A stretch of DNA of 64,000 bases from Pseudomonas sp. AL03 (GCF_029960815.1 NZ_JASBRE010000026.1:1-64000), one strand, 5' to 3'. Shown: positions 31,930 to 41,316, counted from the stretch's first letter. Notes: generated by a model from the letters alone, not told the origin. Translations and numbers: made by a program.

Positions 31930-34900
31930 ATGACCGCACCAGCAAAGAAGGCGCCGCGAGCAACACCGCGAAAGCGCCGCCCCGTTGCCGGCAGCAAGGG
32001 CGGTACCGCTAAGCAGAAGCAGCCAAGCATTGCCTCCAATAGCGTGCCGTCGATTGCTACCACGCGCATCGTTTACCTCTGGAGCTGGGGGCCGATCGTT
32101 GGCCTGGTGAACGGTCTTCGTTCGCTCAAGCTCGACGGAACGCCGGTGCAGGCCGAGGACGGCACGTTCAACTTCCCGGGTGTGAAATGGCAGTTCCGAT
32201 CTGGAGAGCTGAACCAATCTCGCCTCGAAGGGATATCGGAAGCGAGCAACGAAATTTCGGTAAATCAGGAGTTGATCAGCACCACTCCGTGGTTGCACAC
32301 CATCAGCAACGCCCTGATCGATGCAGTCCGGATTCGACTTGCTTGGCCAACACTGCAAAGCCAGGATGCCAGCGGAAATTTGAATGGCGTCCGGATCGAA
32401 TATGCCGTTGAGGTTTCGACAGACAACGGGCCGTACCTGCAAGTCCTGAGTTCTTTCGTTGATCGCAAGAACGTCACCAAATACGAGCGCTCGCACCGGA
32501 TCGAGTTACCCGCTGGCAGTCGCTGGACCATCCGGGTTCGGCGTCTGACGCCGGAGGCAAACAGCTCGCTGGTGCAAGACGGGATGCTGGTCGAGGCTAT
32601 TGCCGAGGTGGTCGACAGCGATCAAGAGTACCCGCTGACCTCTGTGGGCTGCCTGGAGTACGACGCCCAACAGTTTGGTGGTGACATCGCCAAGGTCGCG
32701 GCGCTGATGCGTGGGCGCATTATCCGCGTGCCGGCCAACTACAACGCCGAGACCCGGACCTATTCCACTGGCGGGCCCGGTACCAGCAATGGAGTTTGGG
32801 ACGGCACCTTCAAGGAGGCTTACACCAACAACCCGGCCTGGATCTTTTACGACCTGGTGTTGCATCCGTATTACGGCCTCGGTGAGCGCATCGACGCGAC
32901 CATGGTTGATCGCTGGTCGTTGTACCGTATCGGCCAGTATTGCGACCAGATGGTGCCGAACGGAAAGGGCGGTCAGGAGCCGCGCTTTACCTGCAATCTG
33001 TACTTTCAGAAACAGGCCGAAGCCTACGCGGTGTTGCAGGACCTAGCCTCGATCTTCCATGGCATGGCCTACTGGGATGGCAGCCAAATCGTCGTCAATG
33101 CCGACATGCCCGGCGACCCGGTCTACACCTACAGCCCGTCGCAGATCCTGAACAACGGTGAAATCAAGTACGAAGGCACTCGGGCGCGGGATCGGCACAC
33201 CCTGGCGATGGTTGCCTGGGATAATCCGGATCAGGGTTTCGAGACGGACAAAGAGCCGGTGTTCGATGATGACGCCATGGCCGAGCTGGGCATGGTTCGC
33301 GAGCTCTCCGTTGACGCCATTGGCTGCACGTCTCTGGGCCAGGGGCAGCGCGCCGGACAATGGGCGCTGCTGACCGAGCAGTTGCAAACACGCGGTGCGA
33401 CTATGCGTGTGGGGCTGGATGGACAAATTCCGAAGCCCGGCCAGGTGATTGCCCTCGCCGATCCGGCACTGGCCGGTCGTGCGAATGGCGGTCGTATTTC
33501 GGCAGTCGCTGGCCGGGTTATCACTCTGGATCGCGATACCTCGGTGCCGCCGGGTGCGCGGCTGTTCGTCAACCTGCCCAGCGGTAAATCGGAAGCCCGC
33601 GTGGTCAAGTCGGCGGTTGGTCGGGCGATCACCGTCATGGCGGATTACAGCGAAGCACCGCAGGCTGAATGCGGGTGGGCGCTGGATTACGACGACCTGA
33701 AGCTGATGCAGTTTTACGTGCGCAACGTGACGCGCCCTGAGTGGCACCAGTTCCAGTTGGAGATGATTCAGCACGAGCCGAGCAAATTCAACGCGATCGA
33801 CTTTGGCGCAGTGGTGGATATACGGCCAATCAGCGGCATTCCTGTCGGTACGCAGGCCGCGCCGGCGCGGGTGCTGATCAGCCAGCACGTTGTGGTTGAG
33901 CAGGGCATCGCGGTAACCAGCATGACCATCGCCTGGGATGCGGCGCCTGGCGCTGTTGGTTATGACGTTGAATGGCGGTGGGGCGCTCGGGAATGGACCA
34001 AGCTTCCACGCACTGGCGAGTTAGTGGCGGACGTGCGGGGCATTTACACCGGCCAATACCTGGCCAGGGTGCGCGCGGTTAGCGCGATGAATGTATCCTC
34101 TATTCCAACCAACTCGGTATTGACTGACTTGCTCGGGAAGACTGGGCTTCCACCAGCTGTTACGTACCTGACGGCCACGCCGTTGCTGTTCGGCATCTAC
34201 CTCAAGTGGGGATTCCCTGCGGGAGCGGAGGACACCCAGCGCACGGAAATCTGGTACGGGCCAACGACCAGTCTTGAAATGGCCACGAAGTTGACGGACC
34301 TGTCTTACCCGCAAAGTGATTTCTCGATGCTCGGCCTGCGCGCCGGCGTGACGTTCTACTTCTGGGCGCGCCTGGTGGATCGGATCGGCAACATCGGTCC
34401 GTGGTATCCCGTCGGCATGGGTGTGCAAGGTCAGTCGAGTTCAGACGCTTCCGCGATTCTGGCGATGATTGCCGGAGAGATCGGGCGCACTGAGTTGGGC
34501 AAGGATCTGCTCGACGAGATCGACAAAATCCCGGGGCTTCAGGATCAGATCGATTCGCTCGACGGCCTGAAAGGCTACGTCCCTGAGGCGCTGTATGCCA
34601 AGGGGCTGATGGTTGTCGAGGGCGGAATCATCTACCAGGCCATTCAGGCTGTTCCTCTGGCTACGCCTCCGCCGAACCTCGCGTACTGGGGCAACGTAGG
34701 GGAGATGCTGCAAACGGCAAATGCCTTGGCCGAGCAGGTCGCCACCCATACCACGGAAATCACCGAGCTTGACGGAGTGGTGACAGCCCAGGCCTCGGCA
34801 TTCAATGCCCTGCGCGCTTCATGGCGTGATGACGACGGGCAAGGCGATCTGAATGGCGCGCTGAAAGAGTGGGGTAGCACCGCTGCAATCGCGAGCGAGG

Positions 34901-35553
34901 AGAAGGTCCGCGCCTCTGAAAATCTGGCCATAACGCAAAAGACCGAAACGCTGACCTCCAAAGTCGGCGAGAACGAAGCCAACGTCACGGACCTGCGCAA
35001 AACGGTGGCCACTGACAAGGAAGCTACTGCCACGGCGATCACTCAGGTGAACGTGAAGGTCGGAGAGAACACCGCCGCCATTCAGGAAACCTCGACCGCT
35101 TACGCGAACACCGCCGGCAAGTTGTCGACCATGTGGTCGGTGAAGATGCAGGTGGCGGCGGATGGAAAATACATCGCGGCCGGTATCGGCTTGGGCATCG
35201 AAAATACTGGCGCCGGTCTGCAAAGCCAGTTCCTGGTGAGTGCCGATCGCTTCGCCATCGTCAACACCATCGCGGGTGGGGCGCTTTCAGTGCCGTTCGC
35301 AGTGCAGGGCGGTCAGGTGTTCATGAACTCGGCATTCATCGCTGACGGCACCATCACCAATGCCAAGATCGGCAGCTTCATCAGTTCGACGAACTACATC
35401 GCGGGTCAGCAGGGCTGGATTCTCAACAAGGATGGAACGCTGGAAATCAACGGCGTCATTCCTGGCCAGGGCCGTCTCATCATCAACGCGCAAAACGTGT
35501 CGGTCTTCGATGCCAATAACGTACTGCGCGTCCGTCTCGGATATCTGGGGTAG
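31930..35553 (+). CDS. Tail tip hub/host specificity protein J
   Basis: A 1207-residue protein of the lambda gpJ type. The N-terminus has the hub domain (about 50-620: WSWGPIVGLVNGLRSLKLDG, LVLHPYYGLGERIDATMVDR). Fibronectin-like modules follow at about 660-850. The C-terminus has a coiled-coil (about 935-1060, ETLTSKVGENEANVTDLRKT) and a DUF1983-type tip (AGIGLGIENTGAG, FIADGTITNAKIGS). Length matches the family. GGAGG five bases upstream fixes ATG 31930. It appears intact, although the tail it would cap cannot be built. Confidence 0.9.
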   Translation: MTAPAKKAPRATPRKRRPVAGSKGGTAKQKQPSIASNSVPSIATTRIVYLWSWGPIVGLVNGLRSLKLDGTPVQAEDGTFNFPGVKWQFRSGELNQSRLEGISEASNEISVNQELISTTPWLHTISNALIDAVRIRLAWPTLQSQDASGNLNGVRIEYAVEVSTDNGPYLQVLSSFVDRKNVTKYERSHRIELPAGSRWTIRVRRLTPEANSSLVQDGMLVEAIAEVVDSDQEYPLTSVGCLEYDAQQFGGDIAKVAALMRGRIIRVPANYNAETRTYSTGGPGTSNGVWDGTFKEAYTNNPAWIFYDLVLHPYYGLGERIDATMVDRWSLYRIGQYCDQMVPNGKGGQEPRFTCNLYFQKQAEAYAVLQDLASIFHGMAYWDGSQIVVNADMPGDPVYTYSPSQILNNGEIKYEGTRARDRHTLAMVAWDNPDQGFETDKEPVFDDDAMAELGMVRELSVDAIGCTSLGQGQRAGQWALLTEQLQTRGATMRVGLDGQIPKPGQVIALADPALAGRANGGRISAVAGRVITLDRDTSVPPGARLFVNLPSGKSEARVVKSAVGRAITVMADYSEAPQAECGWALDYDDLKLMQFYVRNVTRPEWHQFQLEMIQHEPSKFNAIDFGAVVDIRPISGIPVGTQAAPARVLISQHVVVEQGIAVTSMTIAWDAAPGAVGYDVEWRWGAREWTKLPRTGELVADVRGIYTGQYLARVRAVSAMNVSSIPTNSVLTDLLGKTGLPPAVTYLTATPLLFGIYLKWGFPAGAEDTQRTEIWYGPTTSLEMATKLTDLSYPQSDFSMLGLRAGVTFYFWARLVDRIGNIGPWYPVGMGVQGQSSSDASAILAMIAGEIGRTELGKDLLDEIDKIPGLQDQIDSLDGLKGYVPEALYAKGLMVVEGGIIYQAIQAVPLATPPPNLAYWGNVGEMLQTANALAEQVATHTTEITELDGVVTAQASAFNALRASWRDDDGQGDLNGALKEWGSTAAIASEEKVRASENLAITQKTETLTSKVGENEANVTDLRKTVATDKEATATAITQVNVKVGENTAAIQETSTAYANTAGKLSTMWSVKMQVAADGKYIAAGIGLGIENTGAGLQSQFLVSADRFAIVNTIAGGALSVPFAVQGGQVFMNSAFIADGTITNAKIGSFISSTNYIAGQQGWILNKDGTLEINGVIPGQGRLIINAQNVSVFDANNVLRVRLGYLG

Positions 35554-35556
35554 CAC

Positions 35557-35880
35557 ATGGCTTATGGAATGAGGGTTTGGGGCGCCGATGGTGCGCTCCA
35601 GCTCGACGAGAACTCTTTCACGATGCGGGTTGTGCTGTCGGTCTTGGTCACCTTCGCGACTAGCGCGAAGGCGAATCAGGACTTTTCCGTGCCGGGTAGC
35701 GATGCTTCGAACTCGATCGCGATTGTGATCCCCGTCGGCTCCTACGACGAAGGCAGCGCTCGGCAGTTTGAGACAGAAATGCTGTCGGGTGCCGCGCGCG
35801 TGTACAACTACACGCGGACCTTCGACGCCAGCCTATCCACCAGCGGAACCATGCGATTGATGGTTATAAGGTTTGCCTGA
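35557..35880 (+). CDS. Small virion protein downstream of J
   Basis: A 107-residue protein starting MAYGMRVWGADGALQLDENS and ending in a beta-rich segment. The start pattern YGxxVxxxxGxxxxD is shared with the next protein and with ATYGMRLWDGSSKLLFDS inside it, so the two belong to one family of tail-tip accessory proteins found after gene J in Pseudomonas phages. Role unknown. It overlaps the next gene by one base. Confidence 0.7.
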   Translation: MAYGMRVWGADGALQLDENSFTMRVVLSVLVTFATSAKANQDFSVPGSDASNSIAIVIPVGSYDEGSARQFETEMLSGAARVYNYTRTFDASLSTSGTMRLMVIRFA

Positions 35881-36557
35881 TGAGTTACGGCCTGACGTTC
35901 GTCAACAACAGCAACAAGGTGGTCATCGATTCCGAGTTTGCCCGGCTCAACGTTATATGCAACGGGCGGTATGCGCCGACGCAGGAGTCTGGACTCGGAT
36001 CGATCACCAATTTTCCGCGAGTAATCACCAGTGTTGAACCTCCGCTGGTGTTCTGTCGCCCGGACACCGGCGGCATAGCCGGCTTGACGGCCATGCAGGT
36101 AATTGGCTCGGCGGGTAATTGGACCGGCTTCTACGTCAGGGCCTACGACGTGAACACCGCCCAACCAAACGGTCGTTACTTTGCCGCCACGTTCGGCGCG
36201 CAGCCGGTTGCCACTTACGGCATGCGATTGTGGGACGGCTCTTCGAAGTTGCTGTTTGACTCAGGGACGCCGACAGCGTTGTTCACTCGGGCGTTTCAGA
36301 ACTGGGTTTACGTTCGTTCCGAAACAACGCCCACGGGCAGCACGCGGAGTTTCTACACGATCACCTTCAACTTTCCAGAAAACGAATACCTGCTGATCAA
36401 CACCTTTGGCATGAACATGCTGACGGGATCGGCTGGTGGGCGCCTCGTCAAAACGCTGTGGGAGTTCTCGACCGGGACGCTCTATGCGGTAACTGATGGG
36501 TTCTCCAATCCCTTCGCCTTCTTCATGCCCGCCGTCTTCGCAAAGATCGCCGTTTAA
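35880..36557 (+). CDS. Tail-tip accessory protein with two repeats
   Basis: A 225-residue, beta-rich protein. Two related modules start at MSYGLTFVNNSNKVVIDSEF and at ATYGMRLWDGSSKLLFDSGT (about 108), the second resembling the whole previous protein. No catalytic motif is seen. It probably contributes to the tail tip or fibre base. Confidence 0.7.
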   Translation: MSYGLTFVNNSNKVVIDSEFARLNVICNGRYAPTQESGLGSITNFPRVITSVEPPLVFCRPDTGGIAGLTAMQVIGSAGNWTGFYVRAYDVNTAQPNGRYFAATFGAQPVATYGMRLWDGSSKLLFDSGTPTALFTRAFQNWVYVRSETTPTGSTRSFYTITFNFPENEYLLINTFGMNMLTGSAGGRLVKTLWEFSTGTLYAVTDGFSNPFAFFMPAVFAKIAV

Positions 36558-36579
36558 TCACCTTAAATAGGAAGTTGCC

Positions 36580-37794
36580 ATGCCTTGGTATAAAGCCGGG
36601 ACGGTTTCTGTCACCCAAAATTCCAATGCCGTGATCGGTTCCGGCACCGCCTTTATTGCCAATAGCCGTGTCGGCGATGGCTTTCGCGGACCAGATGGTG
36701 GGTGGTACGAAGTCACCAACATTGCCAGCGATACGGCGATGTCGATTTCGCCTCCATACCAGGGCGCAACCAATGCAGCCGGTGTTTACGCACTGGCCCC
36801 GCTGCAGGGGTACGTGAAGGATTCTGCCGATGCGCTCCGTGCGCTGGTCAATCAGTTCGGCTCGCAGCTCGCAGCGTTGACCGACACCGACGGCCTGCCC
36901 GAGGGCCCAACCAACAAGTACTTCACCGATGCACGAGTTCGTGATGCTGTGCTTCTGGGGTTTGTTACTACGGATTCGACGCCAGTAGTTGCTGCCGATT
37001 CCGTTCTGGCAGGTTTTGGAAAGCTCCAGGCTCAAGTGACTGACCGACTGTCCCTGGCTGGCGGGAAAATGACCGGTGCGATCAACGCCGCCACTCCCGT
37101 TCCATTGGCTTCAGCAGCGACGGTGGACATCGGCGCGGTAGCATCCAATGTGGTCACCATCAGTGGCACCACAGCGATTACTGGATTTGGCGCCATCGCT
37201 GCTGGAGCGCTGCGAACAGTTCGTTTTACCGGCGCCCTGGTCCTGACCTACAACGTCACCTCAATGATTCTTCCCACCGCCGCGAACATCACGACTGCGC
37301 CAAACGATACTGCGGAATTCTTGAGCCTGGGGGCGGGTAACTGGATTTGCCTGAGCTACATCCGCGCCAACGGCAAGGCGCTGGCCAAGGATTTCGCCTA
37401 CGACCGGACAAATATCGTCGGCACCGTCAGCGATAGCGGCGGGCTGCCGAATGGTGCTGCGTTTGAAAGCGGCATCATCAACGCTACGCGCTACGTCAAG
37501 CTCGCAGACGGGAGCCTTTTTCAATACAAAACCGTGACCATCGGCGGCGGTACCGTTGCCAACGGCAACGTGTTCAAGTCCCTGTCTTATGACATGGGGT
37601 TGTTAGCTGTTTCACCGGTCGGCGACTGGGTAGTGGCCTCCTTTGGGATTTCTCAAGCCGCCGGTGGCGGGTGGGCGGGCCAGCAAACATTCGGCGCCGC
37701 AGGGACGTGGGGTACCTGGTCGGCCTATTCCAGCACCGCAGTCACGGGCAGCATCACTATTTCTCTGGTAGGTATTGGGCGGTGGAAAACATGA
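36580..37794 (+). CDS. Phage tail fibre protein
   Basis: A 404-residue fibre. The N-terminal attachment region has WYKAGTVSVTQNSNAVIGSG and RGPDGGWYEVTNIASD; the middle has the YFTDARVRDAV motif (about 115) common in fibres and a LAGGKMTGAIN motif. The C-terminal 150 residues (from LPNGAAFESGIINATRYVKL) are the probable receptor-binding tip. AGGAAG before ATG 36580 supports the start. It is followed by a tail fibre assembly set. Confidence 0.85.
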   Translation: MPWYKAGTVSVTQNSNAVIGSGTAFIANSRVGDGFRGPDGGWYEVTNIASDTAMSISPPYQGATNAAGVYALAPLQGYVKDSADALRALVNQFGSQLAALTDTDGLPEGPTNKYFTDARVRDAVLLGFVTTDSTPVVAADSVLAGFGKLQAQVTDRLSLAGGKMTGAINAATPVPLASAATVDIGAVASNVVTISGTTAITGFGAIAAGALRTVRFTGALVLTYNVTSMILPTAANITTAPNDTAEFLSLGAGNWICLSYIRANGKALAKDFAYDRTNIVGTVSDSGGLPNGAAFESGIINATRYVKLADGSLFQYKTVTIGGGTVANGNVFKSLSYDMGLLAVSPVGDWVVASFGISQAAGGGWAGQQTFGAAGTWGTWSAYSSTAVTGSITISLVGIGRWKT

Positions 37795-38132
37795 ACATCC
37801 GGATTTACGGCCAGCGGTTCGAAGATGGAATCGCCCTCAGCGCCGAAAAGCGTGGTGAAGCTTTGATACTCAACGGTGTGGAGTACGATTTCTCGCCGCT
37901 GCTGGAAGGGGCAACCCTGCCGGTTCAGGCCATCAGTTCCGAATGGTTCATCGGAGACGCCACTCGCGAAGGGGGCGTTCTAACTCTTCACGTACGCTAC
38001 CCAATCCCCGCGAACTTCAGCCCTGAGCAAGCGACCCCGCGCGACCTGGTCGACCTCCCTGACGGTCCCGTCGCTTTTCCGCAGGCATTGCCAGATCCTG
38101 ATCCGGCCGAACAAGGAGTTGACCATGAGTAA
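37791..38132 (+). CDS. Tail fibre-associated hypothetical protein
   Basis: A 113-residue protein beginning MNIRIYGQRFEDGIALSAEK, with SEWFIGDATREGGVLTLHVR and a proline-rich end PDPDPAEQG. It lies between the fibre and the chaperone-like gene, overlapping both, and resembles small proteins encoded with Pseudomonas tail fibres. Exact role unknown. Confidence 0.65.
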   Translation: MNIRIYGQRFEDGIALSAEKRGEALILNGVEYDFSPLLEGATLPVQAISSEWFIGDATREGGVLTLHVRYPIPANFSPEQATPRDLVDLPDGPVAFPQALPDPDPAEQGVDHE

Positions 38133-38493
38133 TATCGACTGGTCCCGAATGATCACCGCCGAGATGAAGGCTGCCGCCGCTGCCGCTGTGCACTTGATTG
38201 AAGTGAAAGCCGTGTTGGCGGCGAAGAATGCTGGTGCGGTGGTGCAGATCGCCAGGATTCAGGATCGCATCGACACGCTCGGTTACGGCATTGACGCCGG
38301 CGAGGCGACAGAAGAGGACGAGGCCGAACAGGCCGCACTGATGATTAGCATTGCGTCGTGGAAGTCGTACAAGTTCTCCCTGGGCAAGGTGACGAAACAG
38401 CCTGGTTGGCATGCTGCGCCCGTATGGCCGACTATCCCTGCTATCCCCGTGATCGTTGCTGATCCTGACGCACGCTCCATTGACGCAGCGTAG
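38125..38493 (+). CDS. Tail fibre assembly chaperone-like protein
   Basis: A 122-residue protein. MSNIDWSRMITAEMKAAAAA, a long helix, and SWKSYKFSLGKVTKQPGWHA with PxWPTIPAIPV at the end resemble the C-terminal part of phage fibre assembly (Tfa/Caudo_TAP) proteins. AAGGAG six bases upstream fixes ATG 38125. It probably helps fold the fibre at 36580. Confidence 0.7.
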   Translation: MSNIDWSRMITAEMKAAAAAAVHLIEVKAVLAAKNAGAVVQIARIQDRIDTLGYGIDAGEATEEDEAEQAALMISIASWKSYKFSLGKVTKQPGWHAAPVWPTIPAIPVIVADPDARSIDAA

Positions 38494-38922
38494 AACTCGG
38501 TCGCCGCGTTCTTGCAGCTGTGTTGAAGTCATTGTGGGAGCAGGCCCAGCGAACGAGCCAGAGCAGGTGACCGTGGCGATTGTTCATAGCTAATGTTTAG
38601 CCCTGATCCCCATCTTGAAGAGTCGGGCGAAAAGACCCCGCTGAGTGGTCGTTTTGATCTTGTCTGGCTGGCTGCGATTTGGCCAGTCCGGTCTTTTGCT
38701 GATCATCGATTCGTCGTAAAGCGTTGGATACTTCTCCTCTGGTGGAAGCTGGATCCCATATTTTTGCATGTCAACTTCCCTGAACTCATTTTTGTCCGTA
38801 GAGGCTAGCCGATTTATTCGTTAATGCTTCGTATTGTTGAAAACCAATCCGCCTCGCGCGTTTGCCCTTTGCACACACGACGCCCCCGCCATCGAGCGGG
38901 ATTTTTTTGCCTGGAGAAAAGT
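38494..38922. other. Gap between tail fibre and lysis genes
   Basis: About 430 bases without a convincing gene. A 71-codon frame (38593-38808, +) has no ribosome binding site or family likeness. A hairpin with a T tract lies at 38885-38908, just before the endolysin start. The region may hold a remnant of a lost gene. Confidence 0.4.
38885..38908 (+). terminator. Intrinsic terminator before the endolysin
   Basis: Stem cccgc / gcggg with a short loop is followed by TTTTTTT, 14 bases before the endolysin start. Confidence 0.6.
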
Positions 38923-39456
38923 ATGCCAATCACCGCGCAGCAACTGCTGCAGATCCTCCCGAACGCCGGCAAACAAGCCGGCGTTTTTGTACCTGTTCTG
39001 AACACCGCCATGCAGCGGTACCAGATTGTCGGGGCCAAGCGCGTTGCCTCGTTCATTGCCCAGATCGGCCATGAGTCCGGCCAGTTGGTCTACGTCCGTG
39101 AGATTTGGGGGCCGACTCTGGCGCAGATCAAATACGAGGGCCGTGCTGACCTGGGCAACACCGTGACGGGCGACGGCTTCAAGTACCGCGGGCGGGGTCT
39201 GATCCAGATTACCGGTCGAGCCAACTACGCGGCGTGCGGCGAAGCTCTGGGCCTGGACTTGATCAGCCAACCGGAACTGCTGGAGCTGCCACAGCATGCC
39301 TGTATGTCGGCGGCGTGGTTTTGGGCGACCAAGGGGCTGAACACCCTGGCCGATGCCGACAAGTTCGAATCCATCACCCGGCGAATCAATGGTGGGCTCA
39401 ATGGCCAACCGGATCGGCTGAAGTTATGGGCGAAGGCCTCGGGGGTGCTGGCGTGA
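38923..39456 (+). CDS. GH19 family endolysin
   Basis: A 177-residue glycoside hydrolase family 19 (chitinase-like) enzyme used by many Pseudomonas phages to cut peptidoglycan. The catalytic glutamate is E51 in AQIGHESGQLVYVREIW, and GDGFKYRGRGLIQITGRANY with AWFWATKGLNTLAD are family landmarks. There is no signal peptide, so release depends on the holin. ATG 38923 is preceded by GGAG. Intact. Confidence 0.92.
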   Translation: MPITAQQLLQILPNAGKQAGVFVPVLNTAMQRYQIVGAKRVASFIAQIGHESGQLVYVREIWGPTLAQIKYEGRADLGNTVTGDGFKYRGRGLIQITGRANYAACGEALGLDLISQPELLELPQHACMSAAWFWATKGLNTLADADKFESITRRINGGLNGQPDRLKLWAKASGVLA

Positions 39457-39962
39457 CTGCTATTCCGTGGAAACTGGTTGGTGTCCTGCTGCTGGCGCTG
39501 GCCGCTGCCGGCAGCGCCTGGCAGGTGCAGGACTGGCACTACGGCAAGCAACTGGCCGAGCAGGCAGGCTTGCATCAGTCCGACCTGGACAGCATCAGCA
39601 GCGCGGCTGCCGCCCAGGTGCGCGCCGATCAGGACAAGCGACTCGCGCTCGAGCAGCGCCTGTCGGCCAGCGAACAAACCTACTACAAGGAACTGAGCAA
39701 TGCTCAAACCGACCAGGCTCGCCTGCGCGATCGCCTTGCCACTTCTGATTTGCGGCTGTCAGTCCTACTCGACGCCACGGATTCAGCCGGTGGCTGTTCA
39801 GTGCCAGCCAGTACCGGCGCCGGCGGCGTGGTTCATGGAGGAGCGCGCGCCCGACTTGACCCAGCGCATGCTCAACGAATTGTCGCCATCACCGACACCG
39901 GCGACCAAGGACTGATTGCGCTAGCGGCCTGCCAGGCGTATGCCCGGGATCTGCAAAAATAG
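39453..39962 (+). CDS. Rz-like spanin, inner membrane subunit
   Basis: A 169-residue type II membrane protein: one N-terminal membrane helix (about 7-23, LVGVLLLALAAAGSAWQV) and a periplasmic coiled-coil (ADQDKRLALEQRLSASEQTY), with two late cysteines. It starts at GTG 39453, overlapping the endolysin stop. With Rz1 it fuses the inner and outer membranes in the last step of lysis. Its end, DTGDQGLIALAACQAYARDL, is duplicated in a remnant at 41455. Confidence 0.85.
   Translation: MTAIPWKLVGVLLLALAAAGSAWQVQDWHYGKQLAEQAGLHQSDLDSISSAAAAQVRADQDKRLALEQRLSASEQTYYKELSNAQTDQARLRDRLATSDLRLSVLLDATDSAGGCSVPASTGAGGVVHGGARARLDPAHAQRIVAITDTGDQGLIALAACQAYARDLQK
39700..39915 (+). CDS. Rz1-like spanin, outer membrane lipoprotein
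   Basis: A 71-residue lipoprotein encoded entirely inside Rz in another frame. Signal peptide MLKPTRLACAIALPLLICGC with lipobox ending at Cys20, then a proline-rich mature part (VQCQPVPAPAAWFMEE). Nested Rz/Rz1 genes of this type are classic for lambdoid phages. Confidence 0.85.
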   Translation: MLKPTRLACAIALPLLICGCQSYSTPRIQPVAVQCQPVPAPAAWFMEERAPDLTQRMLNELSPSPTPATKD

Positions 39963-39982
39963 CGATTGTGGTGGGTCGATGA

Positions 39983-40411
39983 TCAATCTGGAACGATGGC
40001 TGCTAACCTAGTGAAAATCACTTTTTCCGTCAGAAGAATGGTTGTATTACTTCTTTGATCCTCGGCTTCCCAATCGCCAGAATGGAGCGGTGTGAAAAAC
40101 ATAGCCCTGTCGAAAAGTCCTGAAACAGCCAGTCCACGCTCTTCATTCTGCTCAGCTGGATCAAATGTCACCGTTTTGTCCAGCACCTTAACGTACAGCG
40201 TTTCGATGCGTGAAGCGGGCTCAGGGAGAATTGGAGCCTGCGTGGACAACTCGACGCCATGTATTCCTGCGAGCATCTCGCCAATCTTTGAGTAGAGTTC
40301 AGAGGCGCTGGTCTCGAAGAGTTCAACTTGCTGTGCTTGTCTCTTCTCGGCTCGATCTTTGCGTTCTAGGTGAGCCAAAATCTTGTGTACTAATAAAGTT
40401 TTCGTGGACAT
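39983..40411 (-). CDS. Hypothetical leftward protein at the prophage right end
   Basis: A 142-residue protein starting MSTKTLLVHKILAHLERKDR, with a basic helical N-terminus and a beta-rich second half (RIETLYVKVLDKTVTFDPAE). AGGAG before ATG 40411 supports the start over the longer frame. No family is recognised. Leftward direction and position beyond the lysis genes suggest a lysogenic accessory gene. Confidence 0.6.
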   Translation of the reverse strand: MSTKTLLVHKILAHLERKDRAEKRQAQQVELFETSASELYSKIGEMLAGIHGVELSTQAPILPEPASRIETLYVKVLDKTVTFDPAEQNEERGLAVSGLFDRAMFFTPLHSGDWEAEDQRSNTTILLTEKVIFTRLAAIVPD

Positions 40412-40757
40412 AATTTCTCTCCTGTAGTGTCGAATCGCTATGCATCCTAGCGAAAGCGATGGGACAGAACCACTTTGATCGTGGTGGACGCGCCGGGAAA
40501 TCAACTAAGACCCAAAGCCTTTCCTTTCGGACGGGCATCCAAACCGGTTGCTGGTGTCTTCGATGTCGAGCGGGTCCGCTATCATTTCTGCGGATTCTGT
40601 TCGGATATACAGTGGTCGAGGCGCAGTGTTGGGGGAGAGCGAGATGAGGAAGTGCGGGCTCAGAAAATGCAAAGCCCTAAGGTTCGCGGCCCCTAGGGCT
40701 TCTATTTTTGGGTGGCGAACGTGGCACGGAGATTACCAGCGATGCGCTGGCGAATCA
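40412..40757. other. Intergenic stretch with a hairpin
   Basis: No gene is convincing here. A hairpin aagccctaagg / ccctagggctt at 40672-40701, followed by a T-rich run, may terminate rightward transcription. Short frames around 40459-40769 lack ribosome binding sites. Confidence 0.4.
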
Positions 40758-41000
40758 CTACTGCGATAGGTGGATTGTGTTCGGTCGGCAGGACGCCGAA
40801 GATGGGATCGGATCGAGCATCCATTTAGATATTGCTGACTGCCGCCAAGCGGCCGAGTTGGGGCCGATTTTAATCTGTTTTGGAAACGTGCCCTCCCTCA
40901 TTCGACGGTAGACGGTGTTTCGGCTGAGGCCGGTTGTTTGAAGCACTTCGTCGAGGCGCAGGAAACGATCAATGCTTTCTATCGCTGCTCTGTTTTTCAT
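40758..41000 (-). CDS. AlpA family DNA-binding protein
   Basis: An 80-residue protein: FLRLDEVLQTTGLSRNTVYR is the helix-turn-helix, followed by the wing REGTFPKQIKIGPNSAAWRQ and SAISKWMLD. This is the P4 AlpA-type regulator, often controlling an integrase or excision in prophages and satellites. No integrase is next to it here. It starts at ATG 41000. Confidence 0.82.
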   Translation of the reverse strand: MKNRAAIESIDRFLRLDEVLQTTGLSRNTVYRRMREGTFPKQIKIGPNSAAWRQSAISKWMLDPIPSSASCRPNTIHLSQ

Positions 41001-41085
41001 GGGTACCCTCTTTATTCATTGCGCTACTGACCGATTCCCGGGAGAACGGCGGCTTAAGAAGAGTTATCGCTCTCCCATTCCAGTG

Positions 41086-41316
41086 TCACCTGAGACTTAT
41101 CAGCGTTGGCGGAACCTGGTGCTTCCTGTCGAGCTTCGGCGCCTTGTTCTCGCCGTCTCGGCGACCGCGCAAAAACTCATGAACATCCTCCTGTAGCCAG
41201 CAATGTCTGGTGCCCATTTTGAAACTCTTGGGCAGCCAGTCCACGCACCGGCGGATTCCTTCTCTGACCGACGATTCAGTTCGACCAAGGATTTTGGCCA
41301 GTCCAGCTATACAGAA
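41086..41316 (-). pseudogene. Excisionase-like helix-turn-helix remnant
   Basis: The minus-strand frame without an ATG at its head reads GLAKILGRTESSVREGIRRC, then VDWLPKSFKMGTRHCWLQED and VHEFLRGRRDGENKAPKLDR. The pattern helix-turn-helix, short wing, W..EDV.EFL is that of phage excisionases. A stop precedes the domain and the preceding frame is shifted, so the 5' end is broken. Confidence 0.5.

Noticed and set aside
38593..38808. A 71-codon frame between tail fibre and endolysin
   Set aside because: No ribosome binding site, no family likeness, and odd composition.
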